This document shows positions 1-7,800 of a stretch of 64,000 nt of DNA, in pieces (position 1 is the first letter of the stretch; the number at the start of each line of letters is the position of its first letter). The notes beneath the pieces were generated by a model that saw only the letters and a list, made by a program, of their open reading frames with translations, was not told the origin of the DNA and did not search any database. Made by a program: the position numbers and the translations under genes. The stretch comes from Paludibacteraceae bacterium (GTDB lineage Bacteria > Bacteroidota > Bacteroidia > Bacteroidales > Paludibacteraceae). Location of the stretch: positions 124,001-188,000 of the forward strand of contig JAFSQL010000006.1 in the NCBI GenBank assembly GCA_017446585.1, read 5' to 3'.

Positions 1-377
1 TGCCGCTTTCAGAATCTCAATGCCTCGACCATTCACCTCCTTATACGGATCTCTGTTCGAAATCACTACCCTCTTGAACCCCATCTCCGCTATCAACGGT
101 GCGCAGGGTGGTGTCTTCCCAAAATGTGCGCAAGGCTCCAAATTCACATACAGCGTCGCTTCCCTCATCTTCCCCATCATCTCCACGGGCACGTTCGCTA
201 TTGCCGCTCGTTCCGCATGCGCCTCGCCAAATGCCGCATGATATCCCTCTGACACAATCTCCTCTCCCAATGTGATGACACAACCCACCAACGGATTGGG
301 AGCCACAAAACCCAACCCCTTTTCCGCCAAAAAGAAGCAACGCCTCATCATCCGTTCGTCAAACGACACCTTTCCCA
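1..377 (-). CDS. ribD: Riboflavin biosynthesis protein RibD, N-terminal deaminase part (cut by left edge)
   Basis: This is the first ~125 residues of the bifunctional RibD, which deaminates and then reduces the pyrimidine intermediate of riboflavin synthesis. The visible part is the cytidine-deaminase-like domain. Near the start it reads APNPLVGCVI, then the zinc ligand and proton shuttle HAE at about residue 54, and the cysteine motif PCAHFGKTPPC at about 82-92. The spacing is typical of RibD rather than TadA. The start ATG is 375-377 on the complement, the first ATG of the frame. The reductase domain must lie beyond position 1. The gene follows tadA, 121 bases upstream on the same strand, and that gap holds a 10-bp-period repeat array. 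The family call is firm; completeness cannot be judged. Confidence 0.9.
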
Positions 378-445
378 TAACTTTTAATTCTTTATTCTTA
401 ACTCCCCTTCACTATTCATCGTTCATTGTTCTTTCCTCATAAGTC

Positions 446-491
446 TTCCTATGATTTCCTATGCCTTCCTATAATACTCCCGGTCCTCCTA
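446..491 (-). repeat. Decamer direct-repeat array between tadA and ribD
   Basis: On the plus strand TTCCTA occurs at 446-451, 456-461 and 466-471, exactly 10 bases apart. Degenerate units continue the register at 476 (ACTCCC) and 486 (CTCCTA). Read on the coding (minus) strand the unit is TAGGAA plus four variable bases. The same unit and period recur in the ddl leader at 1976-2011. The surrounding 378-498 gap shows nothing else recognisable. Confidence 0.75.
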
Positions 492-498
492 ACCTCCC

Positions 499-945
499 TT
501 AACTCTTCGCTCCTCTCAACTTCCTGAAGAAATTCGTCACCAAAGCACCGCATTCCTCCCCCAACACACCTTCTGTCACCTCCGTCTTTGGATGAAGACT
601 GTCTGGCGCAAACCTCTTGTAACCTCGTTTCTCATCTCCTGCGCCAAACACGAGCCTCCCCATTTGCGACCACCCTATCGCACCTGCGCACATCACGCAT
701 GGCTCCAACGTCACATATATTGTGCAATCTGTCAAGTACTTACCACCCAACATCGATTGCGCCATCGTCAACACCTGCATCTCCGCATGAGCCGTCACGT
801 CCGTCAACCGCTCCGTCATATTATGCCCACGTGCTATCACCTCTCCGCCGCACACCACTACTGCCCCCACGGGGACCTCACCCTCGCGTGCGCCTGCCTC
901 CGCCTCGCGCAGTGCCATACGCATATATTTCTCATCATCCTCCAT
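499..945 (-). CDS. tadA: tRNA-specific adenosine deaminase / nucleoside deaminase (TadA family)
   Basis: A 148-residue cytidine-deaminase-fold protein. TadA converts the wobble adenosine of tRNA-Arg(ACG) to inosine in the cytoplasm. The zinc site is complete: HAE at residues 53-55, with the catalytic Glu as proton shuttle, and PCVMC at 82-86. The length and the N-terminal EVPVGAVVV segment fit TadA. The start ATG lies 10 bases downstream of the ddl stop, so the two genes are probably co-transcribed. A generic nucleoside or guanine deaminase of the same fold is a less likely alternative; the sequence alone does not exclude it. Confidence 0.85.
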   Translation of the reverse strand: MEDDEKYMRMALREAEAGAREGEVPVGAVVVCGGEVIARGHNMTERLTDVTAHAEMQVLTMAQSMLGGKYLTDCTIYVTLEPCVMCAGAIGWSQMGRLVFGAGDEKRGYKRFAPDSLHPKTEVTEGVLGEECGALVTNFFRKLRGAKS

Positions 946-955
946 CGTTCACCTT

Positions 956-1954
956 TCAACGTCCGTTATTCATGCAGTCCTCGATAATCTCCGTCATCAC
1001 GTCCCCTATCTCCCTGCCGCTTGCTGCAATCTGCTGCGGGATGAACGACGTCGCTGTCATTCCGGGTGTCGTATTCACCTCCAACAAATTGATTTCTCCT
1101 CCCTCCGAAATGATGTAATCCACGCGAATGATTCCTTTCGCCCCTATCCAATCATATATCCGCGACGTCATCTCCTGTACCCTTCGTGTCGTCTCCGCAT
1201 CAAGGCGCGCTGGCGTTATCTCCCTCACTTCACCCTTATACTTCGCTGCGTAATCAAAAAACTCATTCTCGCTCACCACCTCCGTGATCGGAAACACATT
1301 GGTCTTTCTTCCTACACCCTTCCCCGTCTTATAAATGCCGCACGTCACTTCCGTTCCGCTCATGCCGCTCTCCATGATAACCTCACTTCCCTCTGCGAAC
1401 GCCTTCGCTATTGCCGCCTGAACATCCTCCTCCCTCTTCACTTTCGTCACGCCGTAACTGCTACCGCCGATATTCGGCTTCACAAACATCGGCAAACCCA
1501 ATTCCGCCACAGCCTTGCCGCTTTCCACACCCTCTCCTTCGCGCAGCAAGATGTCCTTTGCTATCCTTACGCCAAAATCATGCAAGAAGTGATTGCACGT
1601 GAACTTGCTGTACGTCAGCGACGCCGCCAAAACCCCGCAACACGTGTACGGCATACCTATCATCTCAAAATACCCTTGCAACCTTCCGTCCTCTCCAGGA
1701 ATACCGTGAATCGTGACGTAACAACAATCGAAACCCCTTTTCTCGCCGCCCTTCGTCCGGTAACCGAAATCCTTCTTGTCTATCTCCATATCACCCTCCT
1801 CCGTCACCGCATGCCAATCTAACCCCCTCAACACCACCGTCGTCAACTCATACCTATCCGATGGTATGAACTCTCTCAAACCCGCCGCGCTACGCAACGA
1901 CACCTCATACTCTGACTGATCGCCTCCGCAAACGATTGCAACTCTTCGTTTCAT
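956..1954 (-). CDS. ddl: D-alanine--D-alanine ligase
   Basis: A 332-residue ATP-grasp ligase that joins two D-alanines for the peptidoglycan stem peptide, using ATP in the cytoplasm. It starts with the typical N-terminal strand (RRVAIVCGGDQSEYEVSL). It carries the ATP-grasp lysine region (PMFVKPNIGGSSYGV) and ends with the signature EVNTTPGMT, close to the family's EINTxPGFT. The length is normal. The ATG at 1952-1954 is preceded by a leader holding four TAGGAA-type decamers and, further up, a TATTTTTG promoter element at 2039-2046. tadA follows closely, suggesting a ddl-tadA-ribD transcription unit, although the functions are unrelated. Confidence 0.95.
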   Translation of the reverse strand: MKRRVAIVCGGDQSEYEVSLRSAAGLREFIPSDRYELTTVVLRGLDWHAVTEEGDMEIDKKDFGYRTKGGEKRGFDCCYVTIHGIPGEDGRLQGYFEMIGMPYTCCGVLAASLTYSKFTCNHFLHDFGVRIAKDILLREGEGVESGKAVAELGLPMFVKPNIGGSSYGVTKVKREEDVQAAIAKAFAEGSEVIMESGMSGTEVTCGIYKTGKGVGRKTNVFPITEVVSENEFFDYAAKYKGEVREITPARLDAETTRRVQEMTSRIYDWIGAKGIIRVDYIISEGGEINLLEVNTTPGMTATSFIPQQIAASGREIGDVMTEIIEDCMNNGR

Positions 1955-1975
1955 AAAATCTTAATTCTTAAATTC

Positions 1976-2011
1976 CTCCTATGTTTTCCTATAATTTCCT
2001 AAGTCTTCCTA
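1976..2011 (-). repeat. Decamer direct-repeat array in the ddl leader
   Basis: On the plus strand CTCCTA at 1976 is followed by TTCCTA at 1986, 1996 and 2006, a perfect 10-base period. On the ddl coding strand this reads as four TAGGAA/TAGGAG units. They lie between the predicted promoter (2039-2046) and the ddl start codon (1954), so they should be transcribed. Each unit contains AGGA, which resembles a Shine-Dalgarno core. The last unit lies about 20 bases from the ATG, too far to act as an ordinary ribosome binding site. Confidence 0.75.
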
Positions 2012-2038
2012 AAAAAATCCTTAACCCTCTTCACTCTA

Positions 2039-2046
2039 CAAAAATA
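2039..2046 (-). promoter_or_regulatory. Bacteroidota -7 promoter element for ddl
   Basis: The complement reads TATTTTTG, a full match to TAnnTTTG. It would start transcription near 2035, giving ddl a leader of about 80 bases that contains the decamer array. Confidence 0.55.
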
Positions 2047-2099
2047 CACCTTTCTTTGTCTTTTTCCGATTTTTTCGACCCTTTTTTCAAAAAACACCC

Positions 2100-2107
2100 T
2101 AACTTTG
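2100..2107 (+). promoter_or_regulatory. Bacteroidota -7 promoter element for greA
   Basis: TAACTTTG matches TAnnTTTG exactly and lies about 98 bases before the greA ATG. No clear -33 TTTG was found at the usual spacing. It is divergent from the ddl promoter. Confidence 0.65.
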
Positions 2108-2204
2108 TACTCACAAAAAATAACTCCTTGTGGAGGGTTTCTCGGCGCAAGTCTGGAAATTCTCTCTTTTTTTAATTCCCAACTCTTCAACCAATCCATT
2201 CATT

Positions 2205-2675
2205 ATGGCTGCAATCTATATGACCAAAGAAGGTCAACAAAAGAAAATCGACGAACTCAACTACATGGAAAACGTCGAACGACCACGCATCATCGCCGCC
2301 ATCGCCGAAGCGCGTGACAAAGGCGATCTGAGCGAAAATGCCGAATACGACGCCGCTAAAGAAGAGCAAGGCAAAATCGAAGCCAAAATCGCCGAAATAA
2401 AAAACATTCTCGCCAACGCACGCATCATTGACGAAAGCAAGGTGGACACCTCCTCCGTCCAACTCCTCACCACCGTCACCATCAAAAACCTCAAAACCAA
2501 CGCCTCCATGACCTACACCATCGTCACCGACTCCGAAGCCAACCTCAAGGCGGGCAAACTATCCGTCGGAACACCCATCGCCAAAGGACTCCTCGGACTC
2601 AAAAAAGGCGAAACCGCCACCATCAAAACACCTGCTGGCGAACAACAATTCCAAATCATCGACATCACCCTCTGA
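2205..2675 (+). CDS. greA: Transcription elongation factor GreA
   Basis: A 156-residue Gre factor that enters the secondary channel of RNA polymerase and stimulates cleavage of backtracked transcripts. The N-terminal coiled-coil domain (about residues 1-75) carries the acidic tip in GDLSENAEYDAAKEEQ, where the Asp and Glu act at the polymerase active site. The C-terminal FKBP-like domain ends in TPAGEQQFQIIDITL. The frame is open upstream to a GTG at 2130, but the ATG at 2205 gives the normal family N-terminus (MTKEG a few residues in) and follows a suitable leader. The gene stands alone between divergent ddl and convergent punA. Confidence 0.95.
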   Translation: MAAIYMTKEGQQKKIDELNYMENVERPRIIAAIAEARDKGDLSENAEYDAAKEEQGKIEAKIAEIKNILANARIIDESKVDTSSVQLLTTVTIKNLKTNASMTYTIVTDSEANLKAGKLSVGTPIAKGLLGLKKGETATIKTPAGEQQFQIIDITL

Positions 2676-2684
2676 CCCCCCGTT

Positions 2685-3512
2685 TCATCCTTCATTCTTC
2701 TCGACAACCCCCTTAATCACAGACGCAAGCCTGCCTGCCGCTTCCGCCGCCGCACGCTGCACATCTTCATGACTATTCACTTGCGCCTCACCGCCCGACC
2801 CGAACGCACAGTTCGTGATTGTGCTCAAACCCAACACCCTCATCCCCCTGTGACGCGCCACTATCACCTCCGGAACCGTACTCATCCCCACTGCGTCGGC
2901 ACCTATCACCCGCGCCATACGATACTCCGCTGGAGTCTCAAAACTCGGACCTGACCACCCCAAATACACCCCCTCGCGCAACTCAAAACCCTCGCATCTC
3001 GCCACCTCCTTCGCCCGCTCACGCAAACACTTGTCATACGCCATCGACATGTCCGGAAAACGCGGACCCTCCGACTCATCATTACCTCCCCGCAGCGGAT
3101 TCTCCGGAAACAAATTGATATGGTCACTTATCAACATCAAATCACCCACACTCATCCCCTCACTCACGCCGCCAGCCGCATTCGTCACAATCAACTCCTC
3201 CACACCCCAATCTGCCAGCAACCGCACACCAGCCGTCACATCCTTCATCGAATACCCCTCATAGTAGTGCACCCTACCCTGCATCACCACCACCGCCGTG
3301 TCGCCTACCTTTCCCAACAACAACCTCCCAGCGTGACCGCTCACCGTTGACCGTGGCAAACCCGGAACCTCATCATAACCAATCGAACCCAGCACCTCCA
3401 TCTCGTCCGCAAAACCGCCCAAACCGCTGCCCAACACCACGCCCACCTTTGCCCTCATGCCGAACCTCTCGTCCAGCAACCTCAATGCCGCTTCATTCCT
3501 CATAATGCTCAT
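2685..3512 (-). CDS. punA: Purine nucleoside phosphorylase (trimeric class)
   Basis: A 275-residue purine nucleoside phosphorylase that splits inosine or guanosine with phosphate to base plus ribose-1-phosphate. The trimeric (class I, PNPase/MTAP) signatures are visible. These are the phosphate loop VLGSGLGGFA at about 26-35, GRVHYYEGY at about 80, TNAAGG at about 110, the purine-site segment GPSFETPAEYRM near 190, and the late N (ITNCAFG). The start ATG overlaps the lpxK stop codon by one base (TAATG), so translation is probably coupled. An ATG three codons later is an alternative start. Function in salvage is well supported; exact base preference is not visible. Confidence 0.93.
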   Translation of the reverse strand: MSIMRNEAALRLLDERFGMRAKVGVVLGSGLGGFADEMEVLGSIGYDEVPGLPRSTVSGHAGRLLLGKVGDTAVVVMQGRVHYYEGYSMKDVTAGVRLLADWGVEELIVTNAAGGVSEGMSVGDLMLISDHINLFPENPLRGGNDESEGPRFPDMSMAYDKCLRERAKEVARCEGFELREGVYLGWSGPSFETPAEYRMARVIGADAVGMSTVPEVIVARHRGMRVLGLSTITNCAFGSGGEAQVNSHEDVQRAAAEAAGRLASVIKGVVEKNEG

Positions 3513-4573
3513 TATTTATTGTTCACTGTTATAAGTCGTTCAAACCGTTCCTCACCCCCCAAGAAATCCACCTCCATCGGCACGTAAAACATCCGCCTCC
3601 TCATCGTCTCATAACGCTCCCCCCTCATCAACGCCATACCTCTCAACCGCCAAGCATCCTTCTCCGTCGTCAGCATCGACAACCCTTCGTCCGCCTCCAT
3701 CTCCCCCTCCAAAGCGTCCGCCTCCGCGCGCGTCAACTCGTGATGGTCACCAAAACGCCTCACCCTCACTTCCTCGTACCTCCCGTTCAGCACCTCTATC
3801 AACGGCTCCGGCCGCCCCACACCTGTCACCAACAGCACATGCGACCCCACCGTTACACCCTCCGCCTCCACGAACACCGCCCGAGGCTCACCGTTCCTTA
3901 TCCTCGTGAAAAAAACCTCCTGACCACGCTCCTGCGCGCCCAAACGCATCCTCACCTCCTCCATCATCCCCTCGCTCATCCCCTCCGGACACTTCGTCAC
4001 CACCACCGCATCCGCTCGACGCACACCGCTCCGCCCCTCACGCAAATCACCCAGCGGCAACAACCAGTCCTCATAAATCGGTCTGCCGTAATCCATCAGC
4101 AACACATTCACACTCGGCACCACCCAACGGTGCTGAAACGCATCGTCCAGCACCACCGCCCCCAACCGCTCACGACGCATCAACTCCCTTATACCGTGCG
4201 CCCTCTTCTCATCCACCGCCACCGTCACGCCAGGAAACCGCGCGTGTACCTGCATCGGCTCGTCTCCAATCTCATGCGCCGTCACACCTTCACTCGCCAG
4301 CACGAAACCCCGCGTCCTCCTCCGGTACCCCCGTGACAACATCGCTACCTTAACACCCCGCAACAACAGACGCGACAACACATACTCCACCATCGGAGTC
4401 TTACCCGTGCCACCCACAGTAATGTTCCCGATTCCTATCACCGGAACATCAAACCGCTCACCCTTCAACACACCATGATCAAACATCCAATTCCGCACCC
4501 ACGTCACCAGCCCATACAACACCGACAACGGAAACATCAACACCCTTATCCTTCTTATGTCCTCTACCCTCAT
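3512..4573 (-). CDS. lpxK: Tetraacyldisaccharide 4'-kinase LpxK (lipid A synthesis)
   Basis: LpxK phosphorylates the 4' position of the lipid A disaccharide at the inner membrane. The P-loop GNITVGGTGKTP follows a short hydrophobic N-terminus (FPLSVLYGLVTWVRN). Further on are LSRGYRRR, the DD pair in VVLDDAFQHR, and the late TTEKDAWRL segment. The frame also has ATGs at 4597 and 4633. A TATATTTG element at 4601-4608 on the same strand would start transcription at about 4597, so the ATG at 4573, preceded by a purine-rich leader, is chosen (353 residues). A leaderless mRNA starting at the 4597 ATG is the alternative. Translationally coupled to punA. Confidence 0.93.
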   Translation of the reverse strand: MRVEDIRRIRVLMFPLSVLYGLVTWVRNWMFDHGVLKGERFDVPVIGIGNITVGGTGKTPMVEYVLSRLLLRGVKVAMLSRGYRRRTRGFVLASEGVTAHEIGDEPMQVHARFPGVTVAVDEKRAHGIRELMRRERLGAVVLDDAFQHRWVVPSVNVLLMDYGRPIYEDWLLPLGDLREGRSGVRRADAVVVTKCPEGMSEGMMEEVRMRLGAQERGQEVFFTRIRNGEPRAVFVEAEGVTVGSHVLLVTGVGRPEPLIEVLNGRYEEVRVRRFGDHHELTRAEADALEGEMEADEGLSMLTTEKDAWRLRGMALMRGERYETMRRRMFYVPMEVDFLGGEERFERLITVNNK

Positions 4574-4600
4574 GCCTTCTTCTTTTTTTGCGTTCATCTG

Positions 4601-4608
4601 CAAATATA
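4601..4608 (-). promoter_or_regulatory. Bacteroidota -7 promoter element for lpxK-punA
   Basis: The complement reads TATATTTG, matching TAnnTTTG. Its position excludes the upstream ATG at 4633 and puts the start point almost on the ATG at 4597. Confidence 0.55.
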
Positions 4609-4696
4609 AATAATTCACGCCCTCTTTTGGCACATGCCGCCATTTTCTCTACTTCAAATCACTCCGTGTTCCCGACCTTATTCTTAATTCTTTTCC

Positions 4697-4704
4697 TAAC
4701 TTTG
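4697..4704 (+). promoter_or_regulatory. Bacteroidota -7 promoter element for the aminotransferase operon
   Basis: TAACTTTG, full match to TAnnTTTG, 37 bases before the ATG at 4742. Confidence 0.65.
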
Positions 4705-4741
4705 CATTTTCTAAACCAACTTAATACAAAACCATTACATA

Positions 4742-5872
4742 ATGAAACCATTTGACGTTTTCCCCCTTTTTGACGTGAACATTGTCAAGGGCAACGGATG
4801 CCACATCTACGATGACAAGGGTAACGAATACATTGACCTTTATGGCGGACACGCTGTCATTTCCGTTGGACACGCTCATCCGCATTTCGTCAAGATGGTT
4901 TCCGAACAACTTGAACGGCTCAACTTCTACAGCAACTCTGTCCACAACCCCGTTCAAGTCGAATTCGCGCATCGACTTGGCATCGCCAGCGGCTATCCTG
5001 ACTACGACGTATTCTTTGTCAACAGCGGTGCTGAAGCCAACGAAAATGCTCTTAAACTCGCTTCTTTCCATAACGGACGACGCAAGGTCATCAGCGTGCG
5101 CCACGCCTTCCACGGACGCACCACGGGAGCGGTACGCATCACCGACAACCCTAAAATCGTCGCCCCCATCAACGAAGCCTTTGAAGTCGAATTCGTTGAA
5201 CTCAATGACATCGACGCTCTGCGCAAGGCTTTACGCAAAAAAGACGCTTGTGCTTTCATGATGGAGGGCATCCAAGGTGTCGGAGGCATACAAATTCCTA
5301 CCGACGAGTTCTATAAAGTGGCTCGTGAAGAATGCACCGCATCTGGAACAATCATGGTTCTTGATGAAATCCAATCTGGATACGGACGCACGGGACGATT
5401 CTTCGCCCACCAACGTGCGGGCATCAAACCAGACCTCATCACCGTTGCCAAAGGCATCGCCTGCGGCATTCCTATGGGTGCTTTGCTCATCAGTCCGGAA
5501 TTCAAACCCATCTACGGACAATTGGGCTCCACCTTCGGTGGCAACCCGCTCGCATGTGCCGCAGGCATCGCTGTTCTTGACATCTTCGAAAAAGAACACT
5601 GCATTGAAAATGCCTCTATCGTCGGTGCCCACATGTTACAACGCCTATCTTCACTTGTCGGCAAACACGGCATCATTGATGTCCGGGGCGAGGGTCTCAT
5701 GATTGGCATTGAGTTTGACAAGCCTATCAAGGATTTGCGCACACGCTACATCTTCGAGCAACATGTCTTCACTGGGGCCAGCGGAACCTCCGTCCTTCGA
5801 CTCCTGCCACCGCTTACGCTCCCTCAAGAAATAGCGGACGAGGCCATTGACCGTCTTCTGAACATTCTTTAA
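4742..5872 (+). CDS. argD: Class III aminotransferase, acetyl-/succinylornithine aminotransferase (ArgD-like)
   Basis: A 376-residue PLP-dependent class III aminotransferase. It has the cofactor-binding NSGAEANENALKLA near residue 95, HAFHGRT at about 125, the Asp of LDEIQSGYGRTG at about 205, and the Schiff-base lysine in TVAKGIACGIPMGA near 240. The length and motifs fit ArgD, which in some Bacteroidota uses N-succinyl- rather than N-acetyl-ornithine semialdehyde; the substrate cannot be decided here. Ornithine aminotransferase (RocD) is a related alternative. argH, another arginine-pathway gene, lies at 30 kb. The glycosyltransferase follows after 13 bases, so the two are likely co-transcribed. 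Confidence 0.85.
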   Translation: MKPFDVFPLFDVNIVKGNGCHIYDDKGNEYIDLYGGHAVISVGHAHPHFVKMVSEQLERLNFYSNSVHNPVQVEFAHRLGIASGYPDYDVFFVNSGAEANENALKLASFHNGRRKVISVRHAFHGRTTGAVRITDNPKIVAPINEAFEVEFVELNDIDALRKALRKKDACAFMMEGIQGVGGIQIPTDEFYKVAREECTASGTIMVLDEIQSGYGRTGRFFAHQRAGIKPDLITVAKGIACGIPMGALLISPEFKPIYGQLGSTFGGNPLACAAGIAVLDIFEKEHCIENASIVGAHMLQRLSSLVGKHGIIDVRGEGLMIGIEFDKPIKDLRTRYIFEQHVFTGASGTSVLRLLPPLTLPQEIADEAIDRLLNIL

Positions 5873-5885
5873 CGAATCTTTCACC

Positions 5886-6602
5886 ATGCCTGCCATCTAT
5901 TTTGTTCTCCCCGCATATAACGAACGCGACAACATCGAAGATGTCGTTCGCCAATGGCATCCTGTTGTTGAAAAGTGCGGACCCGATTCGCGACTCGTCA
6001 TTGCCAACGACGGCAGCAAGGACGACACCTTCCAAATCCTCGCTTCTTTACAACAAAAATACCCGCAACTCGTCGCCCTCGACAAGCCGAACTCCGGACA
6101 CGGAGCCACCGTCCTCTTCCTCTATCGCTATGCGCTCGAACAGCATGCGGACTTCATCTTCCAAACGGATAGTGACGGACAGACCAATCCTGACGAGTTT
6201 TGGCAAATGTTCGACAACCGTGAACGCTATGACTTCCAAATTGGTTATCGGAAAGGACGACAAGACGGCTTTTCACGCGTCTTCGTCACCAAGACATTAC
6301 GACTTGTCGTTTGGCTCCTTTTTCACGTGTGGGTCACCGATGCCAACACCCCTTTCCGACTCATGAAGGCGCAACGCCTGCAAGCCATTCTTGAGCAGGT
6401 GCCTAAGGACTTCTTCCTTGCCAATGTCGCTATCAGTGCCATTGCCGTCAAGTGGAACGAATCTGTCAAATTCTATCCCATCACCTTCCGTCCTCGCCAA
6501 GGCGGGGTCAACAGCATCAACCTCAAACGCATTTTCCGTATCGGGTGGCAAGCGCTTGGTGACTTCCGACGCATCAACAAAAACCTTGGACAAGCGCATT
6601 GA
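5886..6602 (+). CDS. Family 2 glycosyltransferase
   Basis: A 238-residue GT-A fold glycosyltransferase family 2. It opens with FVLPAYNERDNIEDVV, followed by the nucleotide-binding ANDGSKDDT and the DSDGQ (DXD-type) motif near residue 97, which binds the sugar-nucleotide metal. It lacks the two C-terminal membrane helices of dolichol-phosphate-mannose synthase/GtrB-type proteins, although the segment around residue 140 (LRLVVWLLFHVWV) is hydrophobic. It probably transfers a sugar to a lipid or polysaccharide at the inner membrane; donor and acceptor are unknown. It sits between the aminotransferase and hpt in a tight plus-strand series. Confidence 0.85.
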   Translation: MPAIYFVLPAYNERDNIEDVVRQWHPVVEKCGPDSRLVIANDGSKDDTFQILASLQQKYPQLVALDKPNSGHGATVLFLYRYALEQHADFIFQTDSDGQTNPDEFWQMFDNRERYDFQIGYRKGRQDGFSRVFVTKTLRLVVWLLFHVWVTDANTPFRLMKAQRLQAILEQVPKDFFLANVAISAIAVKWNESVKFYPITFRPRQGGVNSINLKRIFRIGWQALGDFRRINKNLGQAH

Positions 6603-6625
6603 CTCACCACACACAACCACCAGCA

Positions 6626-7159
6626 ATGATACAGATACACGGGAAAAACTTCGAACCGCTTCTTACCAAAAATCAACTTGACGGCATCATTGACCAACTT
6701 GCCGAACAAATCAATCGCGACTACTGCGGCAAGCGTCCTGTCTTTCTCGTTACGCTCAATGGGGCTTTTCTCTTTGCCTCTGACCTCATTCGACGTTTTC
6801 AAGGCGATTGTGAAGTGGCGTTCATTCGCATGAAGTCTTACGACGGCATGACAACCACGGGCAAGGCTAAACAAGTCATGGAGGTGACCCAATCACTTCA
6901 AGGACGTGATGTCATCATTGTCGAAGACTTGATTGAAACCGGCATTACCATTCGTGACCTGATTGAAATCCTCCAACCGCAACGACCCTCCTCCATCCAT
7001 ATCGCCATTCTCTTGCTCAAACCACGACTGCTGCAAGTGGACAACCTCCCCATTACCTATGTTGGTAAAAACGTGGGCGACGAATTTCTCGTCGGCTTTG
7101 GGCTTGACTACAACGAATTAGGCCGTAACCTACCCGAAATCTACAAATGTGTAGATTGA
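6626..7159 (+). CDS. hpt: Hypoxanthine phosphoribosyltransferase
   Basis: A 177-residue purine phosphoribosyltransferase that converts hypoxanthine or guanine plus PRPP to the nucleotide. The PRPP loop is VIIVEDLIETGITI, about residues 97-110, and the early flexible loop contains MKSYDGM. The C-terminal GDEFLVGFGLDYNELGRNLP is characteristic of HGPRT. The ATG at 6626 gives the family N-terminus; the frame is open to 6599, overlapping the preceding stop, but that extension is not conserved-looking. adk follows after 50 bases, a common pairing of purine salvage genes in this phylum. Confidence 0.95.
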   Translation: MIQIHGKNFEPLLTKNQLDGIIDQLAEQINRDYCGKRPVFLVTLNGAFLFASDLIRRFQGDCEVAFIRMKSYDGMTTTGKAKQVMEVTQSLQGRDVIIVEDLIETGITIRDLIEILQPQRPSSIHIAILLLKPRLLQVDNLPITYVGKNVGDEFLVGFGLDYNELGRNLPEIYKCVD

Positions 7160-7166
7160 TTTTCAT

Positions 7167-7174
7167 TATCTTTG
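7167..7174 (+). promoter_or_regulatory. Bacteroidota -7 promoter element for adk
   Basis: TATCTTTG, full match to TAnnTTTG, 35 bases before the adk ATG. Confidence 0.65.
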
Positions 7175-7209
7175 CGATATATAACTAACCATTCACTAAT
7201 AATTACAAA

Positions 7210-7779
7210 ATGAACTACTTGGTACTCTTTGGCCCTCCAGGAGCCGGAAAAGGAACTCAAAGCGACAACATCATCAACAAATATGGCTTTGCCCACATCT
7301 CCACGGGCGACGTTTTGCGTGCCGAAATGAAAAACGGAACCGAACTCGGCAAAACGGCAAAAGGCTACATTGAAGCGGGTAAACTCGTCCCTGATGACCT
7401 CATTGTTGACATGCTCGCCAAATCCATGGACGAACAAAAGGATGCGAAAGGCATCATCTTCGACGGATTCCCACGCACCGTCGCACAAGCCAAGGCTCTC
7501 AAACAAATGTTGGCGAAACGTGGCACCGATGTTACCGAAATGATCAACCTTCAAGTTGACGACGAAGAACTCATCGCCCGTCTTGTCAATCGTGGCAAGA
7601 CCAGCGGTCGTGCTGACGACAACCTTGAAACAATCAAAAAACGCCTTGACACTTACAACAACGAAACAGCCCCTGTCATTGACTTCTACGAACAAGATGG
7701 CAAACTCTGCAATGTCAAAGGAACGGGATCCGTTGAAGAGATTTTCGAACGCATTTGCCAAATTATTGACAAACACTAA
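7210..7779 (+). CDS. adk: Adenylate kinase
   Basis: A 189-residue adenylate kinase, which interconverts ATP + AMP and 2 ADP. The P-loop GPPGAGKGTQ lies at residues 8-17, ISTGDVLRAE is the AMP-site helix, and IFDGFPRTVAQA holds the conserved Asp-Gly-Phe-Pro-Arg. The lid segment between about 125 and 140 is short (NRGKTSGRADDN), so this is the short-lid form without the zinc cysteines. It has its own promoter element and is followed closely by a secreted pectinase gene, probably by chance. Confidence 0.97.
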   Translation: MNYLVLFGPPGAGKGTQSDNIINKYGFAHISTGDVLRAEMKNGTELGKTAKGYIEAGKLVPDDLIVDMLAKSMDEQKDAKGIIFDGFPRTVAQAKALKQMLAKRGTDVTEMINLQVDDEELIARLVNRGKTSGRADDNLETIKKRLDTYNNETAPVIDFYEQDGKLCNVKGTGSVEEIFERICQIIDKH

Positions 7780-7800
7780 CTTTCTCCTAAATTTAATACT

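Noticed and set aside
41..340. An open minus-strand frame at the left edge
   Set aside because: It is out of frame with the clear RibD deaminase motifs (HAE, PCAHFGKTPPC) read from 377.
1588..1606. GCACGTGAAC in ddl as a parS site
   Set aside because: Only one arm matches the parS consensus and it lies within conserved coding sequence.
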